A stretch of 64,000 bases of DNA. Source: Cacajao melanocephalus. Its lineage: Eukaryota; Chordata; Mammalia; Primates; Pitheciidae. A model generated the notes under the pieces. It had not been told where the DNA came from, searched no databases, and saw only the letters and a program-made list of their open reading frames with translations. Position 1 is the first letter of the stretch. Each line of letters starts with the position of its first letter. Location: the NCBI GenBank assembly GCA_963573385.1, contig CAUYLG010062061.1, forward strand, positions 1 to 64,000. The letters are read 5' to 3'. The position numbers and the translations under genes are program-made. Below, piece by piece: positions 43,611 to 62,335 of this stretch.

Positions 43611-45020
43611 CTTTGGGGATACAGCATTAGAAAAGCTCACTGCTTCTATACCCCAAATAAGAAGAGGAGACTGAAAAGACTTTGTGTCACAAAGTGTATG
43701 GGAAAGGCTTCATCATGATATGCTGGTGACACTGCACATCTTCATGTAGGCCACACGAGCAAGGCTTGGCTACAGTCTGACCTGAGTCTTGGCAGAATGC
43801 CCCTGATTCCTCCTGGAACAAGGAGAGATAAGGACAAGAAACTGCTGCAAGGCCATTTCATGTCCCTATCTCTTGAGCACTTGACCCCTTGACACAATGG
43901 TCCATAAAGACTCCTCACTTAAACAGAGGGACCCTGCCCTAAAACAAAAATTAGATTAAGGGTGGTGATGCCCTCACCTAATTAAACCTGTTGTTTGACA
44001 TGACTTCAAGGTAGCCACCATTAATTTGAAAGGGAGAGAAGCACAGGACCAATGAAGCAAACACTGCAAAAAGGAGACTTTACCACTATGTCTAGGAAAG
44101 AACATTGGGCATGGTTACAGCACATGGAACTGTCTGGAAGCAAAGAGATCTGAAGCCTTCTATGGCTTTGAAGGAATTAAATTACCAAAGAAACCAAGAG
44201 CCTGCTCTCAAAACACTGCAAGGTGCGAAACAACCCTTGGGCAGGAAATGATCAGAGAAAGCTGCCGTGGTCTCCAATCCCCATCATTATCCTTCTGACA
44301 TCATTTCCTACTCCGCCCCCCCCTCCCCCGCTCCATTCCAGCCAGCCTCCTTACCATTCCTTTAACAACAAACATGCTACCACCTTTGCCTTTGCTGATT
44401 CCTCTGACAGGAAAAAACTGTTCTTTCAGATATTCACATGGCATAGGACACCGTGGATCCCAGCCCCAGGCCTATTTAGGGGAAATTGAAATAAACTGTC
44501 TAGCTTTCTTCCTGCAAGCTGCTCTCCCACAGGCATCCAGGTCCATTGTTGCCATAAAACAAAAGCTAGGTGAAATCTAATTGCCCTGCCACCTGTTCAT
44601 GCAAGAACCTCAAATCCCCAGAAAAAAACACCTAATTATTTCCAGGAGTTACTAGGGATTGTCACATATACTTAGGAACAAGTCTACTGCAGCAGTCTCA
44701 GTAAGACTCTACTCTCAGTTGGATACCAGACACTCCTGCCCCTCTAAGGACTCTGGTGGGGTGTTGGTTTCTCTGCAGGGTTGCAATAGTTCTGCCCTGG
44801 TGGCCCCCTGGACAGTAGGGGGCTGCAGAAGGGGTGTGGTGGTCTCTGGGTGGTTGGGATGAACAGCTCTCTCCCCCTGTGTTATCTTCTACTAAAGCAG
44901 TCCAGAGCGGTGCCAGATGGAAACATAGGCTAAGGCAGCGATTGGAAGTCCGTAGCAAGAGAAGGGCATTAGTGCTCTCTAGGTACGCTTATGAATTGGA
45001 ACTACATTTTACAGGACACA
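43611..45020. other. Duplicated block, mostly unassigned, copy A
   Basis: Matches 55620-57013 plus 57449-57875. An L2-like 3' piece may lie at 44280-44480 ('ccagccagcctccttaccattcc'). The remainder is not recognised. Frames here (44223-44489, 44659-45163) are not maintained in copy B. Confidence 0.45.
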
Positions 45021-45197
45021 TTTTTTTTTCTGTTTTTTTAGAGACAGGGTATTACTCTCTTGCTCAGGCTGGAGTGCAGTGCCTATTCAAAGGTGAGATC
45101 ACAGCTCACTGCAGCCTGAACTCCTTGTCTCAAGCAATTCACCCATTTCAGCCTCCCAGGTAGCTGAGACTACAGGCATGTGCCACCACACCAGGTT
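45021..45197 (-). mobile_element. Old Alu monomer, copy A
   Basis: 'gagacagggtattactctcttgctcaggctggagtgcagtgcctattcaaagg' to 'tgccaccacacca' is one J-type monomer. Its partner is at 57876-58040. Confidence 0.8.
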
Positions 45198-45209
45198 AGA
45201 GAGCACTGT

Positions 45210-45476
45210 TTGTTTGTTTGTTTGTTTTTGAGACAGAGTCTCACTCTGTCACCCAAGACAGGGTGCAGTGGCGCCATTTCGGCTCATTGCAACCTCCCTC
45301 TCCCGGGTTCAAGGAATTCTGCCTCAGCCTCCCGTGTAGCTGGGACTACAAGTTCACCACCACACCCGGATAATTTTTGTATTTTCAGTAGAGACAGGGT
45401 TTCACTACGTTGGCCAGGCTGGACTCAAACTCCTGGCCTGAGTGATCCTCCCGACTCAGCATCCCAAAGTGCTGGT
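45210..45476 (-). mobile_element. Alu, end deleted, copy A
   Basis: (GTTT)n head, then Alu body to 'cccaaagtgctgg', where it is abruptly joined to a plus-strand Alu end. Partner 58063-58372 is complete. Confidence 0.9.
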
Positions 45477-45542
45477 ATCGCACCACTACACTCTAGCTGC
45501 GACAAAAGAGCGAGACTCCGTCTCAAGAGGGAAAACAAAAAT
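45477..45542 (+). mobile_element. Alu 3' tail joined head-on to an antisense Alu
   Basis: 'atcgcaccactacactctagctgcgacaaaagagcgagactccgtctcaa' is the end of a sense Alu with no beginning. The junction at 45476/45477 marks a deletion relative to copy B. Confidence 0.85.
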
Positions 45543-46143
<601 letters not shown>

Positions 46144-46157
46144 CTCGCTCGTTTGCT

Positions 46158-46214
46158 TCTTTGCTTGCTCTCTCTCTGTCGCTGTCACACATACACACAC
46201 ACACACACACACAC
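46158..46214 (+). repeat. (CT)n then (CA)n microsatellite, copy A
   Basis: A CT-rich run (46166-46178) and CA repeats (46187-46214). The partner (59852-59913) is longer and purer. Confidence 0.9.
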
Positions 46215-46249
46215 GTTGTGACATAACTAACCGTAAGCAAACTCGAAGG

Positions 46250-46570
46250 CATCATGGAGAGAGAAAGTTCAGGAAGCAGCTCCCACTCCCCCCCCGAATA
46301 TGGAAAGCCGCTGGGGGGAAGGGCTCCACAGCGCAGGCGCAGACCCTAAGGCGCGGGTGCTGCTCTCCTCATGTTGGCGCTGCCTAGGGGCCTGCCTCGA
46401 GGCTGGTTCTGTGATGCTGGAAAACCGCTAACTAGATTCTGGTGTAGACCCGGGCAGGGCTTGGCAGGAGCTGAGAGAAGAAACATTCCCAGTGGGAAAA
46501 CTGAGAGAAGTGGGAAGCATGCGGGAAAGATGGAGAGCACTCTGCCATCCTTCCACACCTCCAACCTGGC
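46250..46570 (+). other. Small GC-rich module with NRF1-like site, copy A
   Basis: A local rise in CpG with the motif GCGCAGGCGCAG at 46330-46341 (NRF1-like, and doubled GCGCRGGCGC form), followed 30 bp later by an ATG (46371) whose frame begins MLALPRGLPRGW, an Arg/Leu-rich start of the type seen in mitochondrial targeting peptides. No clear splice donor or longer frame follows, and copy B's frame stops earlier. It could be a relic promoter and first exon or just GC-rich repeat DNA. Confidence 0.4.
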
Positions 46571-47112
46571 AGTATCCATCTGTCGCCCACTATAGGCGGA
46601 GCCTAACAGGGAGCCGCGGGTAAAACCAATAATGTGGCTTGTAGAATCCCATCCCTGGAATCCAAAAGTGGAGTCTGCAAGGGTGGGTTGCAGCTTCATA
46701 ACCTCATAGTTTAAGAACATAGACGAAAATCAAGAGAACAGTTTAGTGACTCCAAGTGTATCCATCACCCAGCTTCGACCATCATTACTACTTTGCCCCT
46801 CTTTTTTCATTTGTTCCTCTCAACATTTTCCCTCAGGAGTACTTTTAAGCAATCACATCATTTCATGTACAAATACTCAAGTATTTAATAGATACAGACT
46901 TAAGACACAGTACCATTATCACACCTAATAAAATTAAGACTAATTTCTTAATGTTATCTAATTCCCAGTCTGTGTTCCAATGTTCCTGATTGTCTAAAAA
47001 ATGCTTTGGTTTTTTGATTGTTTGTTTAACAGTTGGTTTGTTTGAATCAGGCCCGAATGTCATATATTGTTTTGGTGAATATGTCCCTTAAGTCTCTTTT
47101 ACTCTATAATCC
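46571..47112 (-). mobile_element. Old LINE tail (L1M-type, probable), left of MLT1
   Basis: From about 46720, 'gtgtatccatcacccagcttcgaccatcattac' and 'ttgaatcaggcccgaatgtcatatattgttttggtgaatatgtcccttaagtctctttta' follow a widespread antisense old-L1 pattern. Copy B lacks most of 46570-47030. Confidence 0.5.
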
Positions 47113-47463
47113 TGCTATGGGTTGGATGTATCCCCCAAAAAGAATGTGTTAGAAACTTAATCCCCAAAGCAACAGTGTTGAGAGGTGGGGCCTAATGAGA
47201 GATAATTAGTCCTCGACACAGATTAGACCTATTCACAAATTGTTAAATGCTGTTATCTCAGGAGTGGATTCCTTGTAAAAAGATGGGTTGGCCCCCTTTT
47301 TACTCTCTCACCTTTCTGCCTTTCACAGCACAAAGGCCCTCTAGATGCTGGTGTCTTGGACTTTAGACTTCCCAGCTTCCATGACTGTGAGAAATAAATT
47401 TCTGTTCATTATCATTGACCTGTCTCAAGTATTCTGCTATGGCAGCACAAAGGGACTAAGACA
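47113..47463 (+). mobile_element. MLT1-type solo LTR, copy A
   Basis: Begins TGCTATGGGTTGGATGTATCCCCC and ends GGGACTAAGACACC, with 'ggtggggcctaatgagagataattagtcc' and 'tgtgagaaataaatttctgttc' between. It sits inside the old LINE tail. Partner 60371-60739. Confidence 0.85.
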
Positions 47464-50477
<3,014 letters not shown>

Positions 50478-50772
50478 CTGGGCGCGGTGGCTCATGCCTG
50501 TAATCCCAGCACTTTAGGAGGCCGAGGCGGGTGAATCACCTGAGGTCAGCAGTTTGAGACCAGACTGGCCAACATGGTGAAACCCCCGTCTCTACTAAAA
50601 ATACAAAAATTAGCCCAGTGTGGTGGTGCATGCCTGTAATCCTAGCTACTCAGGAGGCTGAGGCAGGAGAATTGCTTGAGCCCAGGAGTCGGAGGCTGCA
50701 GTGAGCCGAGATCGTGCTACTACACTCCAGCCTGGATGACAGAGTGAGACTCTGTCTCAAAAAAAAAAAAAT
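50478..50772 (+). mobile_element. Alu, full length, copy A only
   Basis: 'gctgggcgcggtggctcatgcc' to a 13-A tail. Flanked by AATTACTTACAA and AATTATTTACAA; copy B has the single empty site AATTATTTACAA (about 61303-61314), so this inserted after the duplication or was lost precisely. Confidence 0.95.
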
Positions 50773-51390
50773 TATTTACAATCTTACTGTTCTAACATCT
50801 ATTAGTGACCTATTTGTGTATAACCAATTATACAAAACTTAGCTTAAAATAACCAATTTTTATTATCTCACAGTTTCTGTGGATCAGGGATCCAGTGCGG
50901 CTTAGCTGGGTGGCCCTGGCTCAGGGTCTCCTCCTGAAAGGCAGTCAAGATGTCAGCCAGGACTGTGGTAAGGCTTGACTAATGCTGGAGGATCTGCTTC
51001 CGCCAGGGCTCACTCACATGGCTTTGTTGGGCCTTGGATCCTCACCACATGGGACTGCTCTACAAGGCAACTGGTTCCCCCACAACAAGTGATCCAAGAG
51101 AGAGAAACAGGTTGAAAAGGAAACTATGTTGTCTTTTAGAATCTAATCTTGGAAATTACATACCATCACTTCTGCCAAACTCTGTTTTTTTTCTTCCCAC
51201 ACACAAAACGGATGTAACTTCTGCCAAATTCTATCGGTCTCACAGATCAACCCTGGTACAATGTCAGAGGGGACATCACAAAGGTGTAAATGCCAGGAGG
51301 TGGGGATTCTTAGGGTCATCTTTTACACAAAGCAAAAATATAAAGCAAGATACATTCAGAGAGTTCTAGCTTTCACCTTTGTGTTTTCCA
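50773..51390. repeat. Duplicated block, old interspersed repeat, copy A
   Basis: 'aaaacttagcttaaaataaccaatttttattatctcacagtttctgtggatcagg' is a widespread old mammalian repeat start that I cannot name confidently. The stretch 50,913-51,175 is nearly identical to copy B (about five differences). Confidence 0.6.
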
Positions 51391-51800
51391 CATTGCCTAC
51401 CTCCACCTTTAGGAAACTACTTTGTTACTACTTGCTTTATTTTTGCCATTGTTTTGTTTGGAAAAATGTCAAAAAATATGTACATATATCTGTAGTTCCA
51501 AGAGTTAACTTACTATACACATTTCCAGCACCTTGCTTTCTTCAATTAATGCCATGTCCAACAGACCACCTAATGGCAACCTATAGCCATCTTTATTCCA
51601 TTTTATACCTTCATACAACTCCATTACATAGTGATCCTGTAGTTGACGTAATGTTGCAATGGCTTCATCATTTATCAATTTTTCTCCAATTTGGGGCATT
51701 AGTTGCTTATAGTTTTCATCATCATAAACAATGCTGCAATGAATACCTTTCTGTATAAAGGTTTTGCTGGATATGGAATTATCTTCGACTACTAGACTCA
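51391..51800 (-). mobile_element. Old L1 (L1MC/D-type) 3' part, copy A
   Basis: On the minus strand 'attcattgcagcattgtttatgatg', 'ggatcactatgtaatggagttg' and 'gaagaaagcaaggtgctggaaatgtgtatagt' follow the L1MC/D end. The tempting 98-codon minus frame at 51505-51801 is this L1 read through a lucky stop-free stretch. Confidence 0.7.
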
Positions 51801-52826
<1,026 letters not shown>

Positions 52827-53484
52827 TATGTCACATGTTTCTAAGTTCAGGTGTCATCATTCTTCATTAGATGAGCAAAATTATTTCTCTTTTTACTTTT
52901 CAGAGTGATATTTTAAGAATATTTTTGGCACTTATTAGACATACAGAGTGTAATTTTTAGGTCATAAAGGGTTATTTATGTAATAAAGTACTTTGCAGGG
53001 TACATTCAGAGAGGTACAGCTTTCATCAATCATATTCAATACTGTGAATACTAATTGTGAATATATATTTAGGTGTTGGTGATACCTAGCTGTTTTCCTG
53101 AAATGTAACAGGACTCAACAGCAGAGCTCCCTGGCAATGGGGGATGGGGTATGTAACACCAAGGCCAAGTGCTAATCATCAGTCTCAAGGTTCTCAATAA
53201 ATAATTCTAACAAACTGGGTCAAAATGCCCTGAAATTCCTTAGTCCTCCGGGGCCTGCCGGACCTAGCTAAAAAGAAACATTGTTAATTAGTATGTTTCT
53301 TGCCTTCAGCCAGCAAAACAACTCAGGCCTGTTCGAATTAACCCTCACAGCATAGGAGCAAACGCACTGACTACCTCAATACTTTCCAAAAAGCTCAGTC
53401 TGGAGCGCTTTTTTCAACTACAGTGCAAAAATTAGAAAAATATGAACAGTAAAAGTGGATACAAAATGAAATTTAAAACACCGG
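52827..53484. other. End of duplication copy A and unique flank
   Basis: Similarity to copy B fades at about 53160-53190. Beyond that the sequence is unique, apart from a 35-bp inverted match at 53332-53366 to 60258-60292. Confidence 0.5.
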
Positions 53485-53643
53485 TTTTTTTTTTTTGAGA
53501 GACAGCGTCTCACTCTGTCACGCAGGCTGGAGTGCAGTGGTGTGATCATAGCTCACTGCAGCCTCCAACTCCTGGACTAAAGTGATCCTCCCACCTCAGC
53601 CTTCTGAGTAGTTGGGACTACAGTGAAACTACTGCGCCTGGCC
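53485..53643 (-). mobile_element. Old Alu monomer
   Basis: 'gagagacagcgtctcactctgtcacgc...gtgatcatagctcactgcagcc' to 'ctgcgcctggcc', one J-type monomer length. Confidence 0.8.
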
Positions 53644-53889
53644 TGTAGAACTTTTTTAAGGTACTTCTTGGTAACCTGCATTAAAATTCTTTCATGATCC
53701 ATTCCCTTTGCCTAACAATTATATATTTACCATTTCATCATGAACAAATAATGGGCAGAGAAAAATTCCTAAAGTGTTTACTGCAGTTCAGTGAATAGTA
53801 GCAAAAAGTTGGAAACTACCAAATGTCCAGCAATATGGAGACTGTTTTAGTAAGTTAAATCTATATGCAATAATTCAAAATAATTTTGT
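53644..53889 (+). mobile_element. Old L1 fragment (probable)
   Basis: 'gtagcaaaaagttggaaactaccaaatgtccagcaatatggagactgttttagtaag' follows the old L1 'caaaaactggaaacaacctaaatgtcca' region. Confidence 0.55.
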
Positions 53890-54193
<304 letters not shown>

Positions 54194-54209
54194 TTAGAGT
54201 TTAAATAAT

Positions 54210-54645
54210 GCCACACTCCCTATTCGATAAATTCTGGTGGGATATCTGGCTAGCCATATGCAGAAGATTGAAACGGGACCCCTTCCTTACAACAGCCACA
54301 AAAATAAACCCCAGATGAATTAAAGATTTAAATGTACAACCTAAAACTATGAAAATCCAGGAAGGTGATCTAGGAAATACCATTCTGGACATAGGACCTG
54401 GCAAAGATTTCATGACAAAGACTCCAAAAGCAATTGCAACTAAAACAAAAATGGACAAACAGGACCTAATTGAACTAAAGAACTGCAAGGCAAAAGAAAC
54501 TATCAACAGAGTAAACAGACAACCTTAGCATGGGAGAAAATATTTCCAAACTGTGCATCTGACAAAGGTCTAACATCCATAATATATAAGGAACTTAAAT
54601 CAACTAGAAGAAAAAGGTAATAACCCCATTTAAAAATGGGCAAAG
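54210..54645 (+). mobile_element. L1 (primate-type) ORF2 end, copy B, left part
   Basis: 'cactccctattcgataaattctggtgggatatctggctagccatatgcagaagattgaaacggg' to 'ccccatttaaaaatgggcaaagga'. Non-coding. Confidence 0.9.
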
Positions 54646-55619
<974 letters not shown>

Positions 55620-55620
<1 letters not shown>

Positions 55621-57013
55621 AGAGTTGGGAACTTTGGGGATACAGCATTAGAAAAGCTCACTGTTTCTATATCCCAAATAAGAGAGGAGACTGAAAAAGA
55701 CTTTGTGTCACAAAGTGTACGGGAAAGCCTTCGTCATGATATGCTGGTGACACTGCACATCTTCATGTAGGCCACACGAGCAAGGCTTGGCTGCAGTCTG
55801 ACCTGAGTCTTGGCAGAATGCCCCTGATTCCTCCTGGAACAAGGAGAGATAAGGACAAGAAACTGCTGCAAGGCCATTTTATGCCCCTATCTTGTAGGAA
55901 ACTGCATCTCCCTCATTTGGGGAGGGCAACCCTTTCCACCTTCCCCACCTCTGAACTAGGGTGCAGCTGCATGTTTCTGAGGTGCTCTACAAAACTGATC
56001 AACCATGGTTTATACCTGGCTTATCTGCAGCAGAGTGACCTACCACTCCAGTGGCCTGTCATTTGGCTCCTCAGGTTCCCTGTCACCCTGTGGGACTAAG
56101 GACATGGGAAGTTGACACCATGCTGATCTTGCTTACGTTGACTCTGTAAGTAATATACCATTCCAAATCCATTTGGCCTCATTACCTCTTACCAGCCAAA
56201 TCTACAGTAATGTGGCAGGCCAGCCTAAGAGCTGCAATAGTGTCAGCCACTATGCTGCTGCTGCTTAGGAAGCACTTGACCCCTTGACACAATGGCCCTT
56301 AAGGCCCCTCACTTAAAGAGAGAGACCCTGCCCTAAAGCAAAAATTGATTAAGGGTGTTGTTGGTGTCCTCACCAAGCGTGTTGCTTGAGATGACTTCAA
56401 GGTAGCCACCATTAATTTGAAAGGGAGAGAAGCACAGGACCAATGAAGCAAACACTGCAAAAAGGAGACTTTACCACTATGTCTAGGAAAGAACACTGGG
56501 CATGGTTACAGCACATGGAACTGTCTGGAAGCAAAGAGATCTGAAGCCTTCTATGGCTTTGAAGGAATTAAATTACCAAAGAAACCGAGAGCCTACTCTG
56601 AAAACAATACAAGGTATAAAACAACCCTTGGGCAAGAAATGATCAGAGAAAGCTGCCATGGTCTCTAATCCCCATCATTATCCCTCTGACATCATTTTCT
56701 ACTTTTCCCCCTCACTCCCTCCATTCCAGCCAGCCTCCTTACCATTCCTTTAACAATAAACATGCTACCACCTTTGCCTTTGCTGATTCCTCTGACTGGA
56801 AAAAAATGTATTTTCAGAAATTCATATAGCAAAGGACACTGTGGATCCCAGCCCCAGGCCTATTTAGGGAAATTGAAAGAAACAGTCTAGCTTTCTTCCG
56901 GCAAGCTGCCACTCCCACAGACACAAGCAAGTCTTGGCTGCAGTCTGACCTGTTGGCGTAAAACAAAAGCTAGGTGAAACCTAATTGCCCTGCCACCTGT
57001 CATGCAAGAACCT
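55620..57013. other. Duplicated block, mostly unassigned, copy B
   Basis: Partner of 43611-44600. Includes the copy B-only LTR-like stretch 55893-56266. The frame 55818-56099 crosses that stretch and shows no protein family. Confidence 0.5.
55893..56266 (+). other. ~370-bp LTR-like stretch missing from copy A
   Basis: It has 'atgctgatcttgcttacgttgactctgtaagtaatataccattcc...' and 'tggcaggccagcctaagagctgc', which has the feel of an LTR 3' half. Copy A reads across from CCCTATCT to AGCACTTGACC directly. Family not recognised. Confidence 0.5.
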
Positions 57014-57130
57014 CAAATAGGGCCAGGAGCAGTGGCTCATGCCTGTAATCCCAGCACTTTGGGAGGTCCACTGTTGGCATAAAACAAAAGCTAGGTGAAA
57101 TCTAATTGCCCTGCCACCTGTCACGCAAGA

Positions 57131-58373
<1,243 letters not shown>

Positions 58374-59236
58374 TAGAGAACACCTTTTTAACATCTAATG
58401 CAGTTTTAAAATACATGTTCTTTCTGACCTAGCATTTCTACTACTCTACCTACGTTAGAGAAACATTCCTAAACAGGGACAAAGACACAGGGACAGAGAT
58501 ATTAATCTCTGTAATAAGGAACTCAGGACAACAGTGAAATAAACCATGGCATATGCATACTGAGGACTATTACACAGCATTTAAAAAGAATGAAGTGTAT
58601 CTATATGCCATAATTCAGAATAGTCAACTTCCAAGACAAACTGTTTACTGAATAAAGCAAGTTACAATGTATATTATGAAATAAAATCCCAAAACCTAAA
58701 AAATCATGCCACATGTATTTCAGTGAGTATCTCTATGTGTACAAGCACATGTAAATGATAACTGATAACAGTGGTTAACTCTGGGGAGGAAGGAAGAGAA
58801 GGATTGGGAATGGCGACTGAGAGAATTTTAGCCCTGTGCTTAAGAGCAAAGTGTCTTTCAAGGATAATGAATGCTTATGTAGCTAAGAAATTAATTTTTT
58901 ATAACAGCCATTTGGCTGTGTAGAAAACATTTTCATGCCCCCTACCCTTGTCCCTTGTCTCTCATCAATTTAGCACACACTGGCCCCACTTCCAACTGCT
59001 ATAGCTCCTGCATTACTTTGCCCAAGGACTTTCTCAGCCACTGAAGCTTATTTTCCTGCTGGAGTCAGTTTTGCCATCCATGTGACAAACTGAAAATACT
59101 AGGGAATTAACACCCCCTGGCAGCGGCCCTCACCAATTCCTGATGGAAGTCGGTGTATCAGACAGAAATGAGTCAGGAGGCAGAAACCACATTCGTTCTT
59201 TGAACAGACAGGATTTAACATAAAAAATGCTAACTA
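58374..59236 (+). mobile_element. Old L1 (L1M-type) 3' part and unassigned tail, copy B only
   Basis: 'aaaccatggcatatgcatactgaggactattacacagcatttaaaaagaatgaag' and 'gatcactgataacagtggttaactctggggagg'-like sequence follow an old L1 3' end to about 58870. The remainder to 59236 is not recognised. Copy A has lost it all. Confidence 0.6.
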
Positions 59237-59535
59237 GGCCGGGTGCAGTGCCCTCAGGCCTGTAATTCTAGCACTTTGGGAGGCCGAGGTGGGCTGATCA
59301 CCTGAGGTCAGGAGTTTGAAACCAGCCTAGCATATATGGTGAAACCCCATCTCTACTAAAAATGCAATAGAAATTGGCTGCGCGTGGTGGTGCGCGCCTG
59401 TCATCCCTGCTACTCCAGAGGCTGAGGCAGGAATATCGTCTGAAGCCAGGAGACGGAGGTTGCAGTGAGCCGAGATCGAGACACTGCACTCCAGTCTGGT
59501 TGATAGAGCCAGACTCTGTCTCAAAAAAAAAAAAG
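59237..59535 (+). mobile_element. Alu, full length, copy B
   Basis: 'aggccgggtgcagtgccctcaggcctgtaattctagc' to a 12-A tail; partner of 45543-45850. Confidence 0.95.
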
Positions 59536-59569
59536 TTAACTGGGCATAAAGTTATTAGGTAACAGCTGG

Positions 59570-59830
59570 ATTCCAACCCTCATGCCTGTAATCCCAGCAC
59601 TTGTGGGAGCTGAGGCGAGAGGATCGCTTGAGCTCAGGAGTCCAAGACCATCCTGGGCAACATGGGAAATCCTATCTCTACAAAAAATTTAAAAGAAGTT
59701 AGCCAGGCCTGGTGGCGCGCCTGTAGTTCCAGCTACTCGAGAGGCTGAGACAGGAAGACTGCTGAAGCTCGGAAAGTCGAGGTCTCAGTGAGCTAGTATG
59801 CGCCACTGCACTCCAGCCTGGACCACACGG
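59570..59830 (+). mobile_element. Alu, lacking its first bases, copy B
   Basis: 'ccaaccctcatgcctgtaatcccagcacttgtggg' to 'ccactgcactccagcctggacca'; partner of 45884-46143. Confidence 0.9.
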
Positions 59831-59847
59831 CAAGATCCTGACATGCT

Positions 59848-59857
59848 CTCTTTCTCT

Positions 59858-59913
<56 letters not shown>
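59848..59913 (+). repeat. (CT)n then (CA)n microsatellite, copy B
   Basis: Pure CT/TC repeats to 59880 followed by CA repeats to 59913, longer than in copy A, so it has expanded (or copy A contracted) since duplication. Confidence 0.95.
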
Positions 59914-59916
<3 letters not shown>

Positions 59917-59944
59917 TGTTACATAACAACGTAAGCAAACCCGA

Positions 59945-60250
59945 AGGCATCATGGAGAGAGAAAGTTCGGGAAACAGCTCCCACCCCCCCCCCCCCCCCC
60001 TATGGAAAGCCGCGGGGGGGAAGGGCTCCACAGCGCAGGCGCAGACCCTAAGGCGCGGGTGCTGCTCTCCTCATGTTGGCGCTGCCGAGGTGCCTGCCTC
60101 GAGGCTGGTTCTGTGATGCTGGAAAACCGCTAACTGGATTCTGGTGTAGACCCGGGCAGGGCGTTGGCGGAGTGGAGTAAAGAAACGTTCCAGGTGGGAA
60201 ACAGAGAGAAGCGGGAAGCACATGAGAAGCATGGAGAGCGCTCTGCTCCC
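59945..60250 (+). other. Small GC-rich module with NRF1-like site, copy B
   Basis: Partner of 46250-46570. The GCGCAGGCGCAG motif is kept exactly (60034-60045), as is the ATG (60074). A run of about 18 C lies at 59983-60000. The frame from the ATG ends about 35 codons later. Confidence 0.45.
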
Positions 60251-60370
60251 CACTTGGTCTTGTGTTGTGAGGGTTAATTCAAACAGGCCTTAGTTGAATC
60301 AGGACCCAAACAATGTCCACATATTGTTTTGGTGAATACGTCTCTTGAGTCTCTTTTACTCTATAATCCT
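60251..60370. other. Rearranged junction before the MLT1, copy B
   Basis: Copy A's 46570-47030 is missing. At the join lies about 35 bp (60258-60292) that is the reverse complement of 53332-53366. Confidence 0.6.
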
Positions 60371-60739
60371 TCTACTATGGGTTGAATGTATCCGCCAAAA
60401 AGAATGTGTTAGAAATTTAATCCCCAAAGCAACCGTGTTGACAGGTGGGGCCTAATAAGATGTAATTAGTCCAGGAGACAGATTAGGCCTCTGTCTTCAC
60501 GAATGGATGAATGCTGTTATCTCAGGAGTGGATTCATTGTAAAAAGATGGGTTAGGTCCTCTTTTTACTCTCTTGCCTTTCTGCCCTTGCCAGCACAAAG
60601 GCCCTCACTAGATGCTCAAGACACTGTCTTGATCTTAGACTTCCCAGCCTCCACAAGCTGTAAGAAATAAATTTCTGTTCATTATAATTGACCCTGTCTC
60701 AGGTATTCTGCTGTGGCAGCACAAACGGACTAAGACACC
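60371..60739 (+). mobile_element. MLT1-type solo LTR, copy B
   Basis: 'ctactatgggttgaatgtatccgcc' to 'cggactaagacacc', partner of 47113-47463, with several small indels between them. Confidence 0.85.
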
Positions 60740-61930
<1,191 letters not shown>

Positions 61931-62335
61931 CACCGAGGTGGGAGCTTTCACCTCTACCTTTAGGGAACCACTTTTGTTACTTCTTGCTTTATTTGTCCAT
62001 TGTTTCGTTTGGAAAATTATCAGAAAATATGTACATATATTTGTAGTTCCAAGAGTTAACTTACTATACACATTTCCAGCACCTTGCTTTCTTCAATTAA
62101 TGCCATGTCCAACAGACCACCTAATGGCAACCTATAGCCATCTTTATTCCATTTTATACCTTCATACAACTCCATTATATAGTGATCCTGTAGTTTACAT
62201 AATGTTGTAATGACATCATCATTTATCAATTTTTCTCCAATTTGGGGCATTAGTTGCTTATAATTTTCAACATCATAAATGATGCTGCAATGAATATCTT
62301 TCTGTATAAAGGTTTCGCTGGATGTAGGTTTATCT
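61931..62335 (-). mobile_element. Old L1 (L1MC/D-type) 3' part, copy B
   Basis: Partner of 51391-51800. The first ~130 bases of shared sequence (62047-62178) differ from copy A at only about one position. Confidence 0.7.

Noticed and set aside
46158..46214. CT/CA tract as a regulatory element
   Set aside because: It is an ordinary dinucleotide microsatellite grown from an Alu tail, found in both duplication copies with different lengths.
55818..56099. 93-codon plus frame in copy B
   Set aside because: It spans the LTR-like stretch missing from copy A and resembles no protein that I know.
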